A DNA stretch of 64,000 nucleotides from Aquibacillus kalidii (GTDB lineage Bacteria; Bacillota; Bacilli; Bacillales; Amphibacillaceae): NCBI RefSeq assembly GCF_014280935.1, contig NZ_JACLZI010000039.1, forward strand, positions 1 to 64,000. The letters run 5' to 3'. This document shows, in pieces, positions 29,192-42,249 of this stretch. The notes under the pieces were generated by a model. It ran no database searches. It was not told the origin of the DNA and worked only from the letters and a program-made list of their open reading frames with translations. How positions within the stretch are numbered: position 1 is the first letter of the stretch; every line of letters starts with the position of its first letter. A program made the position numbers and the translations under genes.

Positions 29192-29281
29192 TAAAAAAAC
29201 CTAAATTGCTTAAGAAAAACAGAAGGACTTCCTCCCATTTCTAAAGCAACTTAGGTTTTGCCTGCTTATCAGTAACAATCC
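29192..29281 (-). promoter_or_regulatory. RAT antiterminator and overlapping terminator before glucosidase 1
   Basis: The RAT (29254-29281) starts GGATTGTTACTG and ends GCAGGCAAAACC, as expected for LicT/SacY-type binding. Its last bases overlap the stem of a terminator whose T run is at 29192-29198. LicT binding would keep the terminator from forming. Confidence 0.88.
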
Positions 29282-29381
29282 ATAAGTTATATTCGTTTAC
29301 CTAATAAATATATCATTTTCATCCTTGGAATGTAAAGGTTTATGTATTACATGTTGTTAATCTTAAACAAACGATTCCTAC

Positions 29382-31229
29382 TCACTTTATCACTGTCAAT
29401 AAACGCTCACCAACCGTAGTATTTTCCACATCTGCACTTAAGACATCCAAGTATTGATGAGAGTTTGTAATGACAACTGGAGAGGTGATATCCAAGCCTT
29501 CGTTCGTGATACCCTCCATATCAAATGTCCCAAGCAATTGTCCTTGCTCTATTTTATCTCCGTATTTTACCTTCATATTAAAAAACTTACCGTCTAATTG
29601 GACAGTATCGATACCAATATGGATTAGGACTTTAATACCTGCATCTGAAGTAAGACCAACTCCATGATTACTTGGGAATACAGATGTAACTTCGCCTGTA
29701 AAGGGTGCATGGAATTCCCCATTTATAGGAACTATCGCAACACCTGGTCCAATCGCCTCCGAGGAAAACACATCATCATTTACATCCTCTAAGCTTATTA
29801 CTGGTCCTGTTAGCGGACTATGTACAATCAAGTCATCCAGTTTATTATTCTCCATTTTGAAACCATTATCGTTTTCTGGAACCTTGTCTTCCATTTCTTC
29901 TTTTAAACCAAACAAATAAGTACCGATCACCGCTACTAAAAAGGCAAGAAAAATCCCAAATAAAAACATTACAAATCCTTCCCCAAAGAAAATAGGTAAG
30001 GTTGTTATACCTGGTAAACCTACCGATTTAGATCCTGCACCCGAAACACCTACAATGGCACCACCAATGGCTCCAGCAACACAACCTATGCTAAAAGGTC
30101 TCTTAAAAGGCAATGTAATTCCATAGATTGCTGGTTCCGTTACACCAAATAAGCCCGCGATCGTTGCTGGTGCTGCAATAGCCTTTACTTTTCCTGATTT
30201 AGATTTAAGCCAAACCCCTAATGCAGCACCAGCTTGGCCAAAAATAGCTGGTGTAATCATAGCCGTAAAGGTATCCTGACCAAATTGACTTAGATTATTC
30301 AACGCTATCGGGACAAGACCCCAGTGTAATCCGAAGATAACTAAAATTTGCCAAGTAGATCCTAGCAGTGCCCCCGCAACTAATGCGCTACTGTCATAAA
30401 CAAACGAATAACCAATGGCTAGCCATTCACTAACTATGTTGCCAATTGGACCAAATATTAACAAAGTCAAAGGTACCATAACGGCAATTAAGGTTAATGG
30501 TGTGAAAAATTTCTTTATCGTGTTTGGATAAACGTTTTGCAGCAGGCGTTCGAGCTTAGATGTCACATAAATCGCTAGTATAATCGGAATTACCGAAGTC
30601 GCATATTTTATTAACACAACAGGAATACCAAAGAATGTGAGAGCTATTTCCTGATTATACGCATTAAGAAGATCTGGATAAAATAGTGCACCTGCAATAA
30701 CAATGGCAACATGCGGATCACCACCAAATTTTTTCGCAGCTGTTAATGCAAGGTGAATAGGTAAAAAGTAAAAAAGACTATCCGCAGCTGCATGCAAAAT
30801 GATATAGGTACCATCTACCTCTGTTAGCATTCCTAGTGATACGGCGACAATTAACAGTCCTTTTAAAATCCCTGCACCGGCCAACGTCCCGAGTAACGGT
30901 GTGAAAATACCTGATATGATATCAATTACTTGATCAAATAGTGAGCCTTTTTCAGCACGACTTTGCTTTTCTGCCATTCCTTCTAAGCTTGTCTGTTTCA
31001 TTATTTCACGATATGTATCATTTACTTCTGTTCCAACTACAATTTGGAATTGTCCTGCAATATTCATTACTTTTATAACACCTGGTCGTTTACTAATGGA
31101 TAGGTCATTCACTAGCTCCCTATTTTTCAGTTTAAATCTCAAGCGAGTTGTACAGTGGCCTAATGAAATAATATTATCCTCGCCACCAACAAGCTTTACA
31201 ATATCCTCGGCCAACTGTGCATGGTCCAT
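29382..31229 (-). CDS. Beta-glucoside PTS permease EIIBCA
   Basis: Takes up beta-glucosides and phosphorylates them. The 615-residue protein has EIIB first (phospho-Cys in [13 protein letters not shown] near residue 24), then EIIC with about ten helices (LAGAGILKGLL, GATEPAIYG-type FGVTEPAIYGITLP), and EIIA last (active His in VLIHIGIDTVQLDGKFF). All phospho-sites are present. ATG with AAGGAGGAG upstream. It follows licT by 170 bases in one transcription unit, as in the E. coli bglGFB order. Confidence 0.95.
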   Translation of the reverse strand: MDHAQLAEDIVKLVGGEDNIISLGHCTTRLRFKLKNRELVNDLSISKRPGVIKVMNIAGQFQIVVGTEVNDTYREIMKQTSLEGMAEKQSRAEKGSLFDQVIDIISGIFTPLLGTLAGAGILKGLLIVAVSLGMLTEVDGTYIILHAAADSLFYFLPIHLALTAAKKFGGDPHVAIVIAGALFYPDLLNAYNQEIALTFFGIPVVLIKYATSVIPIILAIYVTSKLERLLQNVYPNTIKKFFTPLTLIAVMVPLTLLIFGPIGNIVSEWLAIGYSFVYDSSALVAGALLGSTWQILVIFGLHWGLVPIALNNLSQFGQDTFTAMITPAIFGQAGAALGVWLKSKSGKVKAIAAPATIAGLFGVTEPAIYGITLPFKRPFSIGCVAGAIGGAIVGVSGAGSKSVGLPGITTLPIFFGEGFVMFLFGIFLAFLVAVIGTYLFGLKEEMEDKVPENDNGFKMENNKLDDLIVHSPLTGPVISLEDVNDDVFSSEAIGPGVAIVPINGEFHAPFTGEVTSVFPSNHGVGLTSDAGIKVLIHIGIDTVQLDGKFFNMKVKYGDKIEQGQLLGTFDMEGITNEGLDITSPVVITNSHQYLDVLSADVENTTVGERLLTVIK

Positions 31230-31400
31230 AGTCGCTCCTCCTTCTTGTCAGTTTCTATTCTAGATGCGTCTCTGTTATTTGTCATTTAAAAAAGAAAACT
31301 AAACTGACTTTGTTCAAAGTAATGAAAAAGGTCTCACCCTTTTTTTCCAATTACTTATACTGAAAAGCCAATCTAGTTTCGAAGCAGTCACCCTATGATT

Positions 31401-32258
31401 TTAGTTATTATTCCATGATTGACGGTTTGCGACACGGTGAATATGTAAGGTTAAATATATTTTTTCATCATTAGAAATTTCCCAATCATACGTCTTTGCC
31501 ACATACTTTGCAATTTTCTCGCTACATAAGTACGCTTGTTCATATTTCTTTTTCACCTGCTCAAACAAGAATTCATCTGTCTGACTCCCCTGTTCCTTTT
31601 CTTTACGTACGAATCGCATAGCAAAGAAGCGGAGGTGAGTTAGAAATCGATCATAATTAATGGAACTTTCATCAAGCTTCATATCGAAGTGATATTTGAC
31701 GATATTTAAAATATTATTAACCATTTTGGTTACTTGAATGGCTGCATCCATATTTTCCCCATTCAACTGACTGTTGATCAGGTGAAGGGAGATTAGTCCT
31801 GCTTCATCTTCAGGGAATCTTACCCCTGTTTCTTCCTCTATAATATCTAATGCTTTTAATGCAACTTGAAATTCTTCTTTATAATATTTTCTAATTTCCC
31901 AAACGAGTGGATTTTTAAGCTCAATCCCCTCTTTTTGTCTACTAACTGCAAAATGAAGGTGATCAGTTAAAGCTACGTAAAGATAATCATCGAGTTTATA
32001 GGATAACTGGGACTTTGCATAATCCAAAATGCGGTAAGAAAGCTCTAAGTACTCCTCTGGCGTATCTACGAGTAAATCGGCTAATTTGTCGGATAACCCT
32101 TGGTCCTCTAACACGAATTTTTTCTCAATTTTTTCGATATCAACTGGCTGTCCTACCTTCTTTTGAAAGGCTAACCCTTTCCCCATGACGACCATTTCTT
32201 GCTGTTGGTCATTTTCGGTTAACACTACATTATTATTAAATACCTTTTTGATCTCCAT
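31401..32258 (-). CDS. licT: BglG/LicT-family transcription antiterminator
   Basis: RNA-binding antiterminator, 285 residues. CAT RNA-binding domain at residues 1-55 (KKVFNNNVVLTENDQQQEMVVMG), then two PRD domains with His targets for PTS phosphorylation (ALTDHLHFAVSR near 100; EAGLISLHLINSQ near 160; LTHLRFFAMR near 209; LTLHIHRV near 273). It should bind the three RAT sites nearby when beta-glucoside is being imported. Its own gene lies behind RAT 2, so it is subject to feedback. The ribosome binding site is weak. Confidence 0.94.
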   Translation of the reverse strand: MEIKKVFNNNVVLTENDQQQEMVVMGKGLAFQKKVGQPVDIEKIEKKFVLEDQGLSDKLADLLVDTPEEYLELSYRILDYAKSQLSYKLDDYLYVALTDHLHFAVSRQKEGIELKNPLVWEIRKYYKEEFQVALKALDIIEEETGVRFPEDEAGLISLHLINSQLNGENMDAAIQVTKMVNNILNIVKYHFDMKLDESSINYDRFLTHLRFFAMRFVRKEKEQGSQTDEFLFEQVKKKYEQAYLCSEKIAKYVAKTYDWEISNDEKIYLTLHIHRVANRQSWNNN

Positions 32259-32353
32259 CTAATCAGCCCTTGTTTTAAAATTTATTCTTATCGAAAAGAC
32301 GCGGTATTCTCCGATTTCACGCTATACTTTATAGTATTCGTTTAACTAAAATA

Positions 32354-32437
32354 AAAAAACCCAAATAAGTAGAAAGAATATCGAAAATCAATATTCTTTT
32401 ACAAATTCAGGTTTTGCCTGCCGAACAGTAACAATCC
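32354..32437 (-). promoter_or_regulatory. RAT antiterminator and terminator before licT
   Basis: RAT at 32410-32437 starts GGATTGTTACTG and ends GGCAGGCAAAACC. The terminator stem that follows ends in seven T at 32354-32359. This puts the antiterminator gene under its own control. Confidence 0.9.
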
Positions 32438-32445
32438 ATCTCTAT

Positions 32446-32501
32446 TGTAAACGGTTACGTATATTTAATTCTTTTATACCATTGTACAAAAGGATTGTCA
32501 A
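32446..32501 (-). promoter_or_regulatory. Promoter of licT-PTS with cre-like site
   Basis: Minus strand TTGACA (32496-32501) and TATAAA (32473-32478), spacing 17. Downstream, TGTAAACGGTTACG (32446-32459, plus strand) matches the CcpA cre consensus except for the last base, in a roadblock position. Glucose repression is expected. Confidence 0.8.
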
Positions 32502-32526
32502 TGATTCAAGCCATTTCCAACCATGC

Positions 32527-32557
32527 AAAAAAGCCTCCATTTTAAAATGGAGGACTT
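32527..32557 (-). terminator. Terminator of the second PTS/glucosidase operon
   Basis: Minus strand GTCCTCCATTTTAAAATGGAGGC followed by six T, just after the second glucosidase gene. Confidence 0.85.
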
Positions 32558-32569
32558 TCTCATAGTTAC

Positions 32570-36159
<3,590 letters not shown>

Positions 36160-36183
36160 TAAATGTTTTATTAATTTAACCAG

Positions 36184-36212
36184 AGTATAGCATGCAAATA
36201 AAACGTTTACAA
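36184..36212 (-). promoter_or_regulatory. Promoter of the second PTS operon with cre-like overlap
   Basis: Minus strand TTGTAA (36207-36212) and TATACT (36184-36189), spacing 17. TGTAAACGTTTTAT overlapping the -35 resembles a cre site, so CcpA could block polymerase here. Confidence 0.65.
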
Positions 36213-36304
36213 GTACTTTTTAAAATCTTTTTTATTTCCTCTTGTTATTAAAATTCCACTTACTTAAAGTTTATGCGGTACCACCCTAATTGAAGATTAC
36301 TCTT

Positions 36305-36496
36305 CTACTTATCAGGATTTTTTCTTTTTTGAATGATGAACCTTATAGTCACATTGAAAAAACCGAGAACTGCACTAAATAACACTGTATAAGCAAGGAG
36401 ATCAAAACGATCAGTCTTAAACATAATGACAAGTTGTACTATAAATAGTACGCAAAAGGTTAAACCGCTAATTAAGAATACTATATTATTTTTCAC
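36305..36496 (-). CDS. Small two-helix membrane protein, unknown
   Basis: A 63-residue protein with two hydrophobic helices and a basic tail (FIIQKRKNPDK). GGAGG lies a little far upstream (about 13 bases) of the ATG. Not recognised; could be spurious. Confidence 0.45.
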   Translation of the reverse strand: MKNNIVFLISGLTFCVLFIVQLVIMFKTDRFDLLAYTVLFSAVLGFFNVTIRFIIQKRKNPDK

Positions 36497-36617
36497 CGTC
36501 TGCCTCCAAAAATAGAATTTAAGCAGTGTGTATTCGCCTTTTTGTAAAGAACAATAGCTCTACAGTTAAATATAGTTTAAGTACAAAATTTCACCATTTA
36601 TGTATCTTTCACTTAAT

Positions 36618-37130
36618 CTACCAACCTAACGCATACACTAGATGCTCAGAAGTATCTAAATCATGTCGTCGTTTCAGACCACTCTTTTCAACAACTTTAA
36701 GAGATGGGACATTACTAGAACGGATCCTTGCTACAATAGGAAAGTTTGATAAATGGTTACTACCGAGATCTACGGCGAATTTTGCCAGTTCTGAAGCGTA
36801 TTCATTTCCCCATACTGTTGGTGAAAATCTATAATATAGGTTTAAAATATATCTCTCTTTCCAGCGAATACATCTAATACCACCAATCCCTATTACAGTG
36901 GGATTGTTTGGTAAAGTAACGATCCAATAACTAAATCCATAAGTATCCCATTCTGCTTGCCAAGCATTTATGTTTTCTGTTGCCTCTCCAATGTTTTTCA
37001 TTGGTCCTGCTGGCCTGAATTGGTTGGTTCTTGGGTCACTCTCTATCTGAAAAACACTAGGGGCGTCTTCTTGTCTTGGTCTTCTAAGCAGTAGTCTATC
37101 TGTTGTAGCTCGATCAAATTTTTGTTCCAT
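36618..37130 (-). CDS. GNAT-family N-acetyltransferase (RimJ/RimL type)
   Basis: A 170-residue acetyltransferase of the Acetyltransf_3 group. Recognisable parts are RLLLRRPRQEDAPSVFQIE at the N-terminus, IGIGGIRCI in the central strand, and a C-terminal segment ARIRSSNVPSLKVVEKSGLKRR, where the N-x-x-S-x-x-V-x-E-K-x-G-F/L pattern of the family is clear. Substrate unknown. Single gene. Confidence 0.82.
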   Translation of the reverse strand: MEQKFDRATTDRLLLRRPRQEDAPSVFQIESDPRTNQFRPAGPMKNIGEATENINAWQAEWDTYGFSYWIVTLPNNPTVIGIGGIRCIRWKERYILNLYYRFSPTVWGNEYASELAKFAVDLGSNHLSNFPIVARIRSSNVPSLKVVEKSGLKRRHDLDTSEHLVYALGW

Positions 37131-37346
37131 ACTTTCTTTTACTACACGATTCTCATTGAAATGAATCCCTATTGTAAACCCCTCCCGTTCTTTCTTAATA
37201 TTTATTATAGTTCAGATTAGTATTGTAAATAAAACGAAATTATTAATATGGAATCATTCGATAAGTTGGTAGTTAATCAGTTAGAAACAATAATAAAATT
37301 CAATAGACTTATTTAATAGTTTAAAACAGGTCACCGAGTAAAAGAT

Positions 37347-37386
37347 AAAAAAAGACACCATTAGCTCAATTAACTAATAGTGCCTT
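37347..37386 (-). terminator. Terminator of the chemoreceptor gene
   Basis: Minus strand AAGGCACTATTAG, loop, CTAATGGTGTCTT followed by seven T. Confidence 0.8.
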
Positions 37387-37423
37387 TCTGTCTCTCACCA
37401 ATACTGCCTTGCTTTTAAGTTTA

Positions 37424-39469
37424 TTATATAGAGAAGCGTTTTACTAATTTTTCTAAGTTGGTTGCCATAATTGCTAGTTGGTCAGATGCGGAAGCAATTT
37501 CTTCCATGGCAGCCATTTGTTCTTCTGCTGCAGCTGAAGTTGTTTGTGCACTTGCAGCTGACGTATCAGAAAGATTTTCTAGTTCCTTCATATGACTAAG
37601 TGTATCTTGTGTTTTACTTGAGATCTCTTTCGTCACATCTGCAATTCCTTGAATTTGTTCAACGATAAGTTTAGTAGATTGTTCAATATTAACGAAAGCA
37701 CTGGCAGCCTCTGAGCTTCTGCGTTGTCCTTCCGTAATTTCGTTTTGAACATTTCCTTTCATCATCGTAGTAGCCTGTTCAATAAGCTCCAACATTTTAC
37801 TCATGGAACTTCCTATTCCCTCTGCTACATTTTTAGATTGGTCTGACAGTTTTAAAATTTCATTCGCTACAACCGCAAAACCACGACCATGCTCACCTGA
37901 TCTAGCTGCCTCAATTGAAGCGTTTAATGATAGGAGATTTGTCTGTTGCGCAATATCACCAATCGCATTGTTCATTTGACTAGCTTCACTAGAAAGATTC
38001 GATAGCTTCGTAATCATTTCTGTTGAATCATGAACAGCATCTAAAATCTTAGCCATTTGATTTTGTACACCATTGATTGTCTGACTTCCATTGGCTACAT
38101 CTTGATCTGTTTTGTTTACAGAGCTCACAATTACATTCACAGATTCACTGATTGTATCCATCGCTTTTACCATCTCATCAACTACTTGAGAGGTTTGTTG
38201 AGTAGCCTCTGCACCAGCCGCCGCACTATCAGATGTTTCTTGGATTGTTTCCACAACATCTTGTACAGATTTAGATGTTTCCTCTGTACTCATCTGTATA
38301 GCCTGTGAGGAGCTTGCAAGTTGGGTAGATGTCTGTTTCAACTCGGTAACCATATCTTTTAAAGAAACTCTCATTTCGTTAAAGTCATCGGCTAATAAAC
38401 CGAATTCATCTTTACGTTTCCAAGTAATTTCCTCATTTAAATTACCATCTCTTATACTACGTGCACCGTTTTGTAATTTTCTCAACGGCTGAAGCACCAT
38501 TCTTAGTGTCAAAACTAATAAACCAATTCCTATTACAACGGAAACAGCAAGTACGATTAATACCTTTTGTAGAATAGGAAATGCTGCTGCTTTATAGTCC
38601 TTAACCCCTAACATACCAATGACCTTCCAGCCAGATATTGGTTCTGTTTTTTGGTATAATTCTGTCACCAAATCTTCCTTACCATCATTCATGACAGTTT
38701 CTATTTTAAAAACACCATTCATTTCTTCACTTGTGCTCTCATCAATTGATATACCTTCAATAGGCATCCCTGGGACAAAAATACCAGCTTCCATCAAAAA
38801 TCCTGTTCCTGTTACAACCTGTTCCTTTGAGTTAAGAATAAACATAGATCCTGTGTCGCCTATTCTCGCTTCCTTAACTGCATCAATCATTGCATTTAGT
38901 TGTAGGGTCATTTTTAGAACCCCTTGATTATTCGGCAAAGCTCTCGTTAACATTGTCGTATATTGACCAGTAGCTTCACTTTCACCTACATTGGAAAATT
39001 GTACACTATCTGTCGATTCTAATGCTGTTTGGTACCATTCTTCGTTTAATGGTTCGTATTCTTCGTTATCTAGTTCTGGTGAAGATACGTAGCTACCATC
39101 GGGATAAATGATTTCAATTGCTTCAAAGTCAGGGTTTCTCTCCACAAACTTTTGCATATGATTCGTTATTTCTCCCTCGTTTCCGCTTTCAAGCGCTGGA
39201 GTGATAATATCAGAAAATTGATCAAATCTTTCAATGGAAAGACTGACAAATTGACTAGCATTGCTCTCTACTAGTGATAAATTGGAATGAATTCCTTTTG
39301 TCATCTTGTCGTGCACTTCATTTAATGCTTGTTGGTATCCAAAATACCCGATAATTGCTCCAGGAATAATTAAAATAACAAGGAACATTAAAATTAGCTT
39401 TGTTCTAACTAGACTTCTTTGTTGCTTTAACCATACGACACCTTTGTTTAAGCCTTGTTTTAATCTCAT
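37424..39469 (-). CDS. Methyl-accepting chemotaxis protein with dCache-type sensor
   Basis: Membrane chemoreceptor, 681 residues from ATG 39469 (AAGGAGACTATC upstream). TM1 near 25-45 ([19 protein letters not shown]), extracellular dCache-like sensor about 46-310, TM2 ([20 protein letters not shown]), HAMP ([17 protein letters not shown]), then a long cytoplasmic coiled coil whose tip reads [20 protein letters not shown], as in all receptors that bind CheA/CheW. Ligand unknown. No chemotaxis genes nearby. Confidence 0.93.
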   Translation of the reverse strand: MRLKQGLNKGVVWLKQQRSLVRTKLILMFLVILIIPGAIIGYFGYQQALNEVHDKMTKGIHSNLSLVESNASQFVSLSIERFDQFSDIITPALESGNEGEITNHMQKFVERNPDFEAIEIIYPDGSYVSSPELDNEEYEPLNEEWYQTALESTDSVQFSNVGESEATGQYTTMLTRALPNNQGVLKMTLQLNAMIDAVKEARIGDTGSMFILNSKEQVVTGTGFLMEAGIFVPGMPIEGISIDESTSEEMNGVFKIETVMNDGKEDLVTELYQKTEPISGWKVIGMLGVKDYKAAAFPILQKVLIVLAVSVVIGIGLLVLTLRMVLQPLRKLQNGARSIRDGNLNEEITWKRKDEFGLLADDFNEMRVSLKDMVTELKQTSTQLASSSQAIQMSTEETSKSVQDVVETIQETSDSAAAGAEATQQTSQVVDEMVKAMDTISESVNVIVSSVNKTDQDVANGSQTINGVQNQMAKILDAVHDSTEMITKLSNLSSEASQMNNAIGDIAQQTNLLSLNASIEAARSGEHGRGFAVVANEILKLSDQSKNVAEGIGSSMSKMLELIEQATTMMKGNVQNEITEGQRRSSEAASAFVNIEQSTKLIVEQIQGIADVTKEISSKTQDTLSHMKELENLSDTSAASAQTTSAAAEEQMAAMEEIASASDQLAIMATNLEKLVKRFSI

Positions 39470-39931
39470 GATAGTCTCCTTCTTTAAAATATGCCTTCTA
39501 GTTACATTTATCGACAATTTATGCAATGTGTTTAGTAATAATAGTAAAAATGCTCTAGAGGAAGTAAAGTATTCTATCACTTTCAATAAATATTCGGCTG
39601 ATAAATTTCATTTTTGATATGATCCCTCATAGTAGATTAATAGGATTAATCAGGAAAATACAATAGCAACTCTAAGCTATTGGTCAGTCGGGTCGTTCTT
39701 ATAGTCCATGACACGTCAATCTAATAATGGGTTATAATTGGTCAAATTTAAAAGGCTTGAGTAATTGAATCATTACTCAAGCCTTTTAGATATATTTCAT
39801 ATTATTTATGTGACTTACGAAGCACTTTATAGCTTTACCTACTTGGCTCCCGATAGCTATGGATGATGGTTTTTATGCTATCTATCACTAAGAGAAATAA
39901 TGCTCTTACTATACTTTTGATTACAATTTTC
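39470..39931. other. Gap between the siderophore operon and the chemoreceptor
   Basis: AT-rich, no gene seen. It contains the upstream region of the chemoreceptor and the terminator hairpin at 39749-39788. Confidence 0.5.
39749..39788. terminator. Bidirectional terminator after the siderophore operon
   Basis: Arms AAAAGGCTTGAGTAAT and complement, with T-rich sequence on both sides. It lies about 145 bases past the PPTase gene. Confidence 0.75.
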
Positions 39932-40654
39932 TTAAAGCAACTCCAATTTCCCTACTAATGTTTGATAGGGTATTTCTTTAACTTCCATCGAAAAGTGCTC
40001 CCCATTTGCTGCACATACCGACAATACATAATCATTATCCACCCTATACGTTCTACAGCTTAACCGTTCTAGTAGGTGACCCCCATTTACATCAATAAGC
40101 TTCACCTTTCCAGATTGTTGTACGATAACTTCAAACGAGGATAGAGGGTATGACAATCCCTCTCCAATTGCTTTGACAACACTCTCTTTAGCTGTCCATG
40201 TTTGATAGAACGCATACGTTTGATCAGCATGCTGAGCGATATTCCTAAATTCATTCTTAGTGAAAACAGACTTCGCAAAATCAACGTCGATTGGCTTTAA
40301 TTGCTCTAAATCAATCCCTACTGGCGATTGATGAACAGCGCATGCCACCCATTCACCAGAATGAGAAATGTTAAAATGAAAAGTAGGAATATCCGGCAGA
40401 AAAGGTTTCCCATAATGGTTATGCTTAACTCTATCATCATTCAGTTTTTCTCCATGATGAACAGCAAACATATAGTGAATAACTAAATCCCCAATTACTG
40501 ACCGAAATTGGTCATCTAGAAACTTAAATTTCCGTATACGCTCCATTCTTTCTTTACTCAAATAAGGCAGCAGTTCTTCTACATCTCTTGTACTTCTTTT
40601 CTCAGGTAGTTTACATACATACATTTCTACTAATCTATTATCCACTCGCAGCAT
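39932..40654 (-). CDS. 4'-phosphopantetheinyl transferase, Sfp type
   Basis: Attaches the phosphopantetheine arm to carrier domains, here most likely those of DhbB and DhbF. The 240-residue protein has the Sfp landmarks HYGKPFLPDIPTFHFNISHS, VGIDLEQ (metal-binding Asp) and TWTAKESVVKAIGEGL (Glu and Lys of the WxxKEA-type motif). The start could be ATG 40654, which overlaps the exporter gene by 17 bases, or ATG 40624, which aligns better with Sfp. Last gene of the dhb operon. Confidence 0.92.
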   Translation of the reverse strand: MLRVDNRLVEMYVCKLPEKRSTRDVEELLPYLSKERMERIRKFKFLDDQFRSVIGDLVIHYMFAVHHGEKLNDDRVKHNHYGKPFLPDIPTFHFNISHSGEWVACAVHQSPVGIDLEQLKPIDVDFAKSVFTKNEFRNIAQHADQTYAFYQTWTAKESVVKAIGEGLSYPLSSFEVIVQQSGKVKLIDVNGGHLLERLSCRTYRVDNDYVLSVCAANGEHFSMEVKEIPYQTLVGKLELL

Positions 40655-42026
40655 GTGTCTTCACACGATCCTTGTTTACTTCTTTATAAGAAAAGCTAGT
40701 CAAATAACAGATAACTAGAAAGAAAGCTGCGCCACCAAGTGCGATTTGATACGGAACGAGATTAGTATCCCCTGTCTGTTGGAAGCCAAGGACACTTGCT
40801 AATATGGCAACTCCAATTACTCCCCCAAATCGTTTCTGAACATTATGCAGTGTTGTTGCTTGACTCATAAGCGGTTTAGAAATAGATTGGAATGCTGTAA
40901 TTTGTGCTGCTGTTACTGCATGTCCTAAAAAGATGCCTATCCCAAACATTAGCCCGCGAATGACCCATTGGTTTGCCTCTACAAACAATGCGATAAGGCT
41001 AAACACTACAATAGATCCTAGTAATGATAATTGCATGAGTCGACGGACGCCTAACTTTTTCATGGACCAAGGCATAAGCTGAGAAGCAACCATAAGCCCG
41101 AGCGCCTCAGGAAAAGTTGTTAAACCTGTTTGAAATGCCGATATCCCTAAAACATTCTGATACATAAGCGGAAATACATACAACATCCCGAACAATCCTG
41201 CCGCGGAGAACATACCAATTATGCTCATAATTCGAAAGGAGCTATCTTCAAATAGTCTTAAATTGAGCATCGGCGCCTTATCTGTTAGTTCAACCTTGAT
41301 GAGAACAAATAATAACCCAAGACCTATTAGAGCCATTACATAAACCTGTGGCTGACTCCATCCCATGACTGGCGCTTGGATCAAGGCATAAATTAACATT
41401 CCTAGTCCAGGTAATGAAAGAACAAACCCCTTCACATCAAAACGCCCAATAGAAGGTTCCTTGTATTCTCGCACATACAAGCCAATTAGAATGAAAGCAA
41501 TGAGACCAATCGGTACATTAATGTAAAAAATCCAACGCCATGAAAGCTCCTCAACTAAATACCCACCAACAACAGGTCCAATTGCTGGTGCAACAGCAAT
41601 TGGAATAACGAGGAATCTAGATAGCCTCGGACGCTCCTCTGGTGGAAAGGTCCGGAATAAAATGGCCATACCTACTGGTGCAAAAAAGCCTGCCCCAATT
41701 CCTTGAAGAACACGAAATAGGTTCAATAAGGCTTGGGATTCAGCAATTCCACATAAAATAGAAGAACCTGTAAAGATGACTAACGCTATCATTAGGATCC
41801 GTTTTGATCCAAATCGATCGCCCATCCAGCCTGCTACTGGCAACATCATGGCAAGACTTACAAGATAGCCAATATTTACAGCACTTGTTGCTGAAGCAGG
41901 AACACCAAATTCGTCCCCAATGGTGGAAAGAGCAACGTTAATAATCGTTGCATCCATTGCCACCATAAACATGGACATCACATAGACTGTGATAATCATT
42001 TTTTTGTAAAATGAAAAAGATTTCAT
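40638..42026 (-). CDS. MFS transporter, DHA2 (EmrB/QacA) type, probable siderophore exporter
   Basis: A 462-residue transporter with about 14 helices. MDATIINVALSTIGDEFG in helix 1, GWMGDRFGSKRILMIAL as motif A, and WRWIFYINVPIGL are DHA2 hallmarks of proton-driven drug exporters. Its place inside the operon between mbtH and the PPTase gene points to export of the siderophore. In B. subtilis a different MFS protein (YmfD, formerly YmfE) is the known bacillibactin exporter, located elsewhere; I do not claim orthology. Confidence 0.85.
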   Translation of the reverse strand: MKSFSFYKKMIITVYVMSMFMVAMDATIINVALSTIGDEFGVPASATSAVNIGYLVSLAMMLPVAGWMGDRFGSKRILMIALVIFTGSSILCGIAESQALLNLFRVLQGIGAGFFAPVGMAILFRTFPPEERPRLSRFLVIPIAVAPAIGPVVGGYLVEELSWRWIFYINVPIGLIAFILIGLYVREYKEPSIGRFDVKGFVLSLPGLGMLIYALIQAPVMGWSQPQVYVMALIGLGLLFVLIKVELTDKAPMLNLRLFEDSSFRIMSIIGMFSAAGLFGMLYVFPLMYQNVLGISAFQTGLTTFPEALGLMVASQLMPWSMKKLGVRRLMQLSLLGSIVVFSLIALFVEANQWVIRGLMFGIGIFLGHAVTAAQITAFQSISKPLMSQATTLHNVQKRFGGVIGVAILASVLGFQQTGDTNLVPYQIALGGAAFFLVICYLTSFSYKEVNKDRVKTHAASG

Positions 42027-42027
42027 C

Positions 42028-42249
42028 CTAGGTCCCTTGCCCTACGGAAGTTTCTTGTTTAAATTCATTGGCACATATATCCTTCCAGTGTGTTTCAATA
42101 TAAGAAATACACTCCGTTCTATTCGCCTCCCCAAATTGAATAACCCATCCAGTTGGAACATCTAGATAAGAAGGCCAGAGGGAATACTGGCCTTTATCAT
42201 TTTTTAACGCATAAAATCCAAGTTCTTCATGATCAAACGGATTCTTCAT
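42028..42249 (-). CDS. MbtH-like protein
   Basis: A 73-residue partner of NRPS adenylation domains, needed for their folding and activity. Core motif [19 protein letters not shown] and the following [12 protein letters not shown] are as in the family. It overlaps the 3' end of the dhbF-like gene by 17 bases, so it is made along with the synthetase. Confidence 0.95.
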   Translation of the reverse strand: MKNPFDHEELGFYALKNDKGQYSLWPSYLDVPTGWVIQFGEANRTECISYIETHWKDICANEFKQETSVGQGT

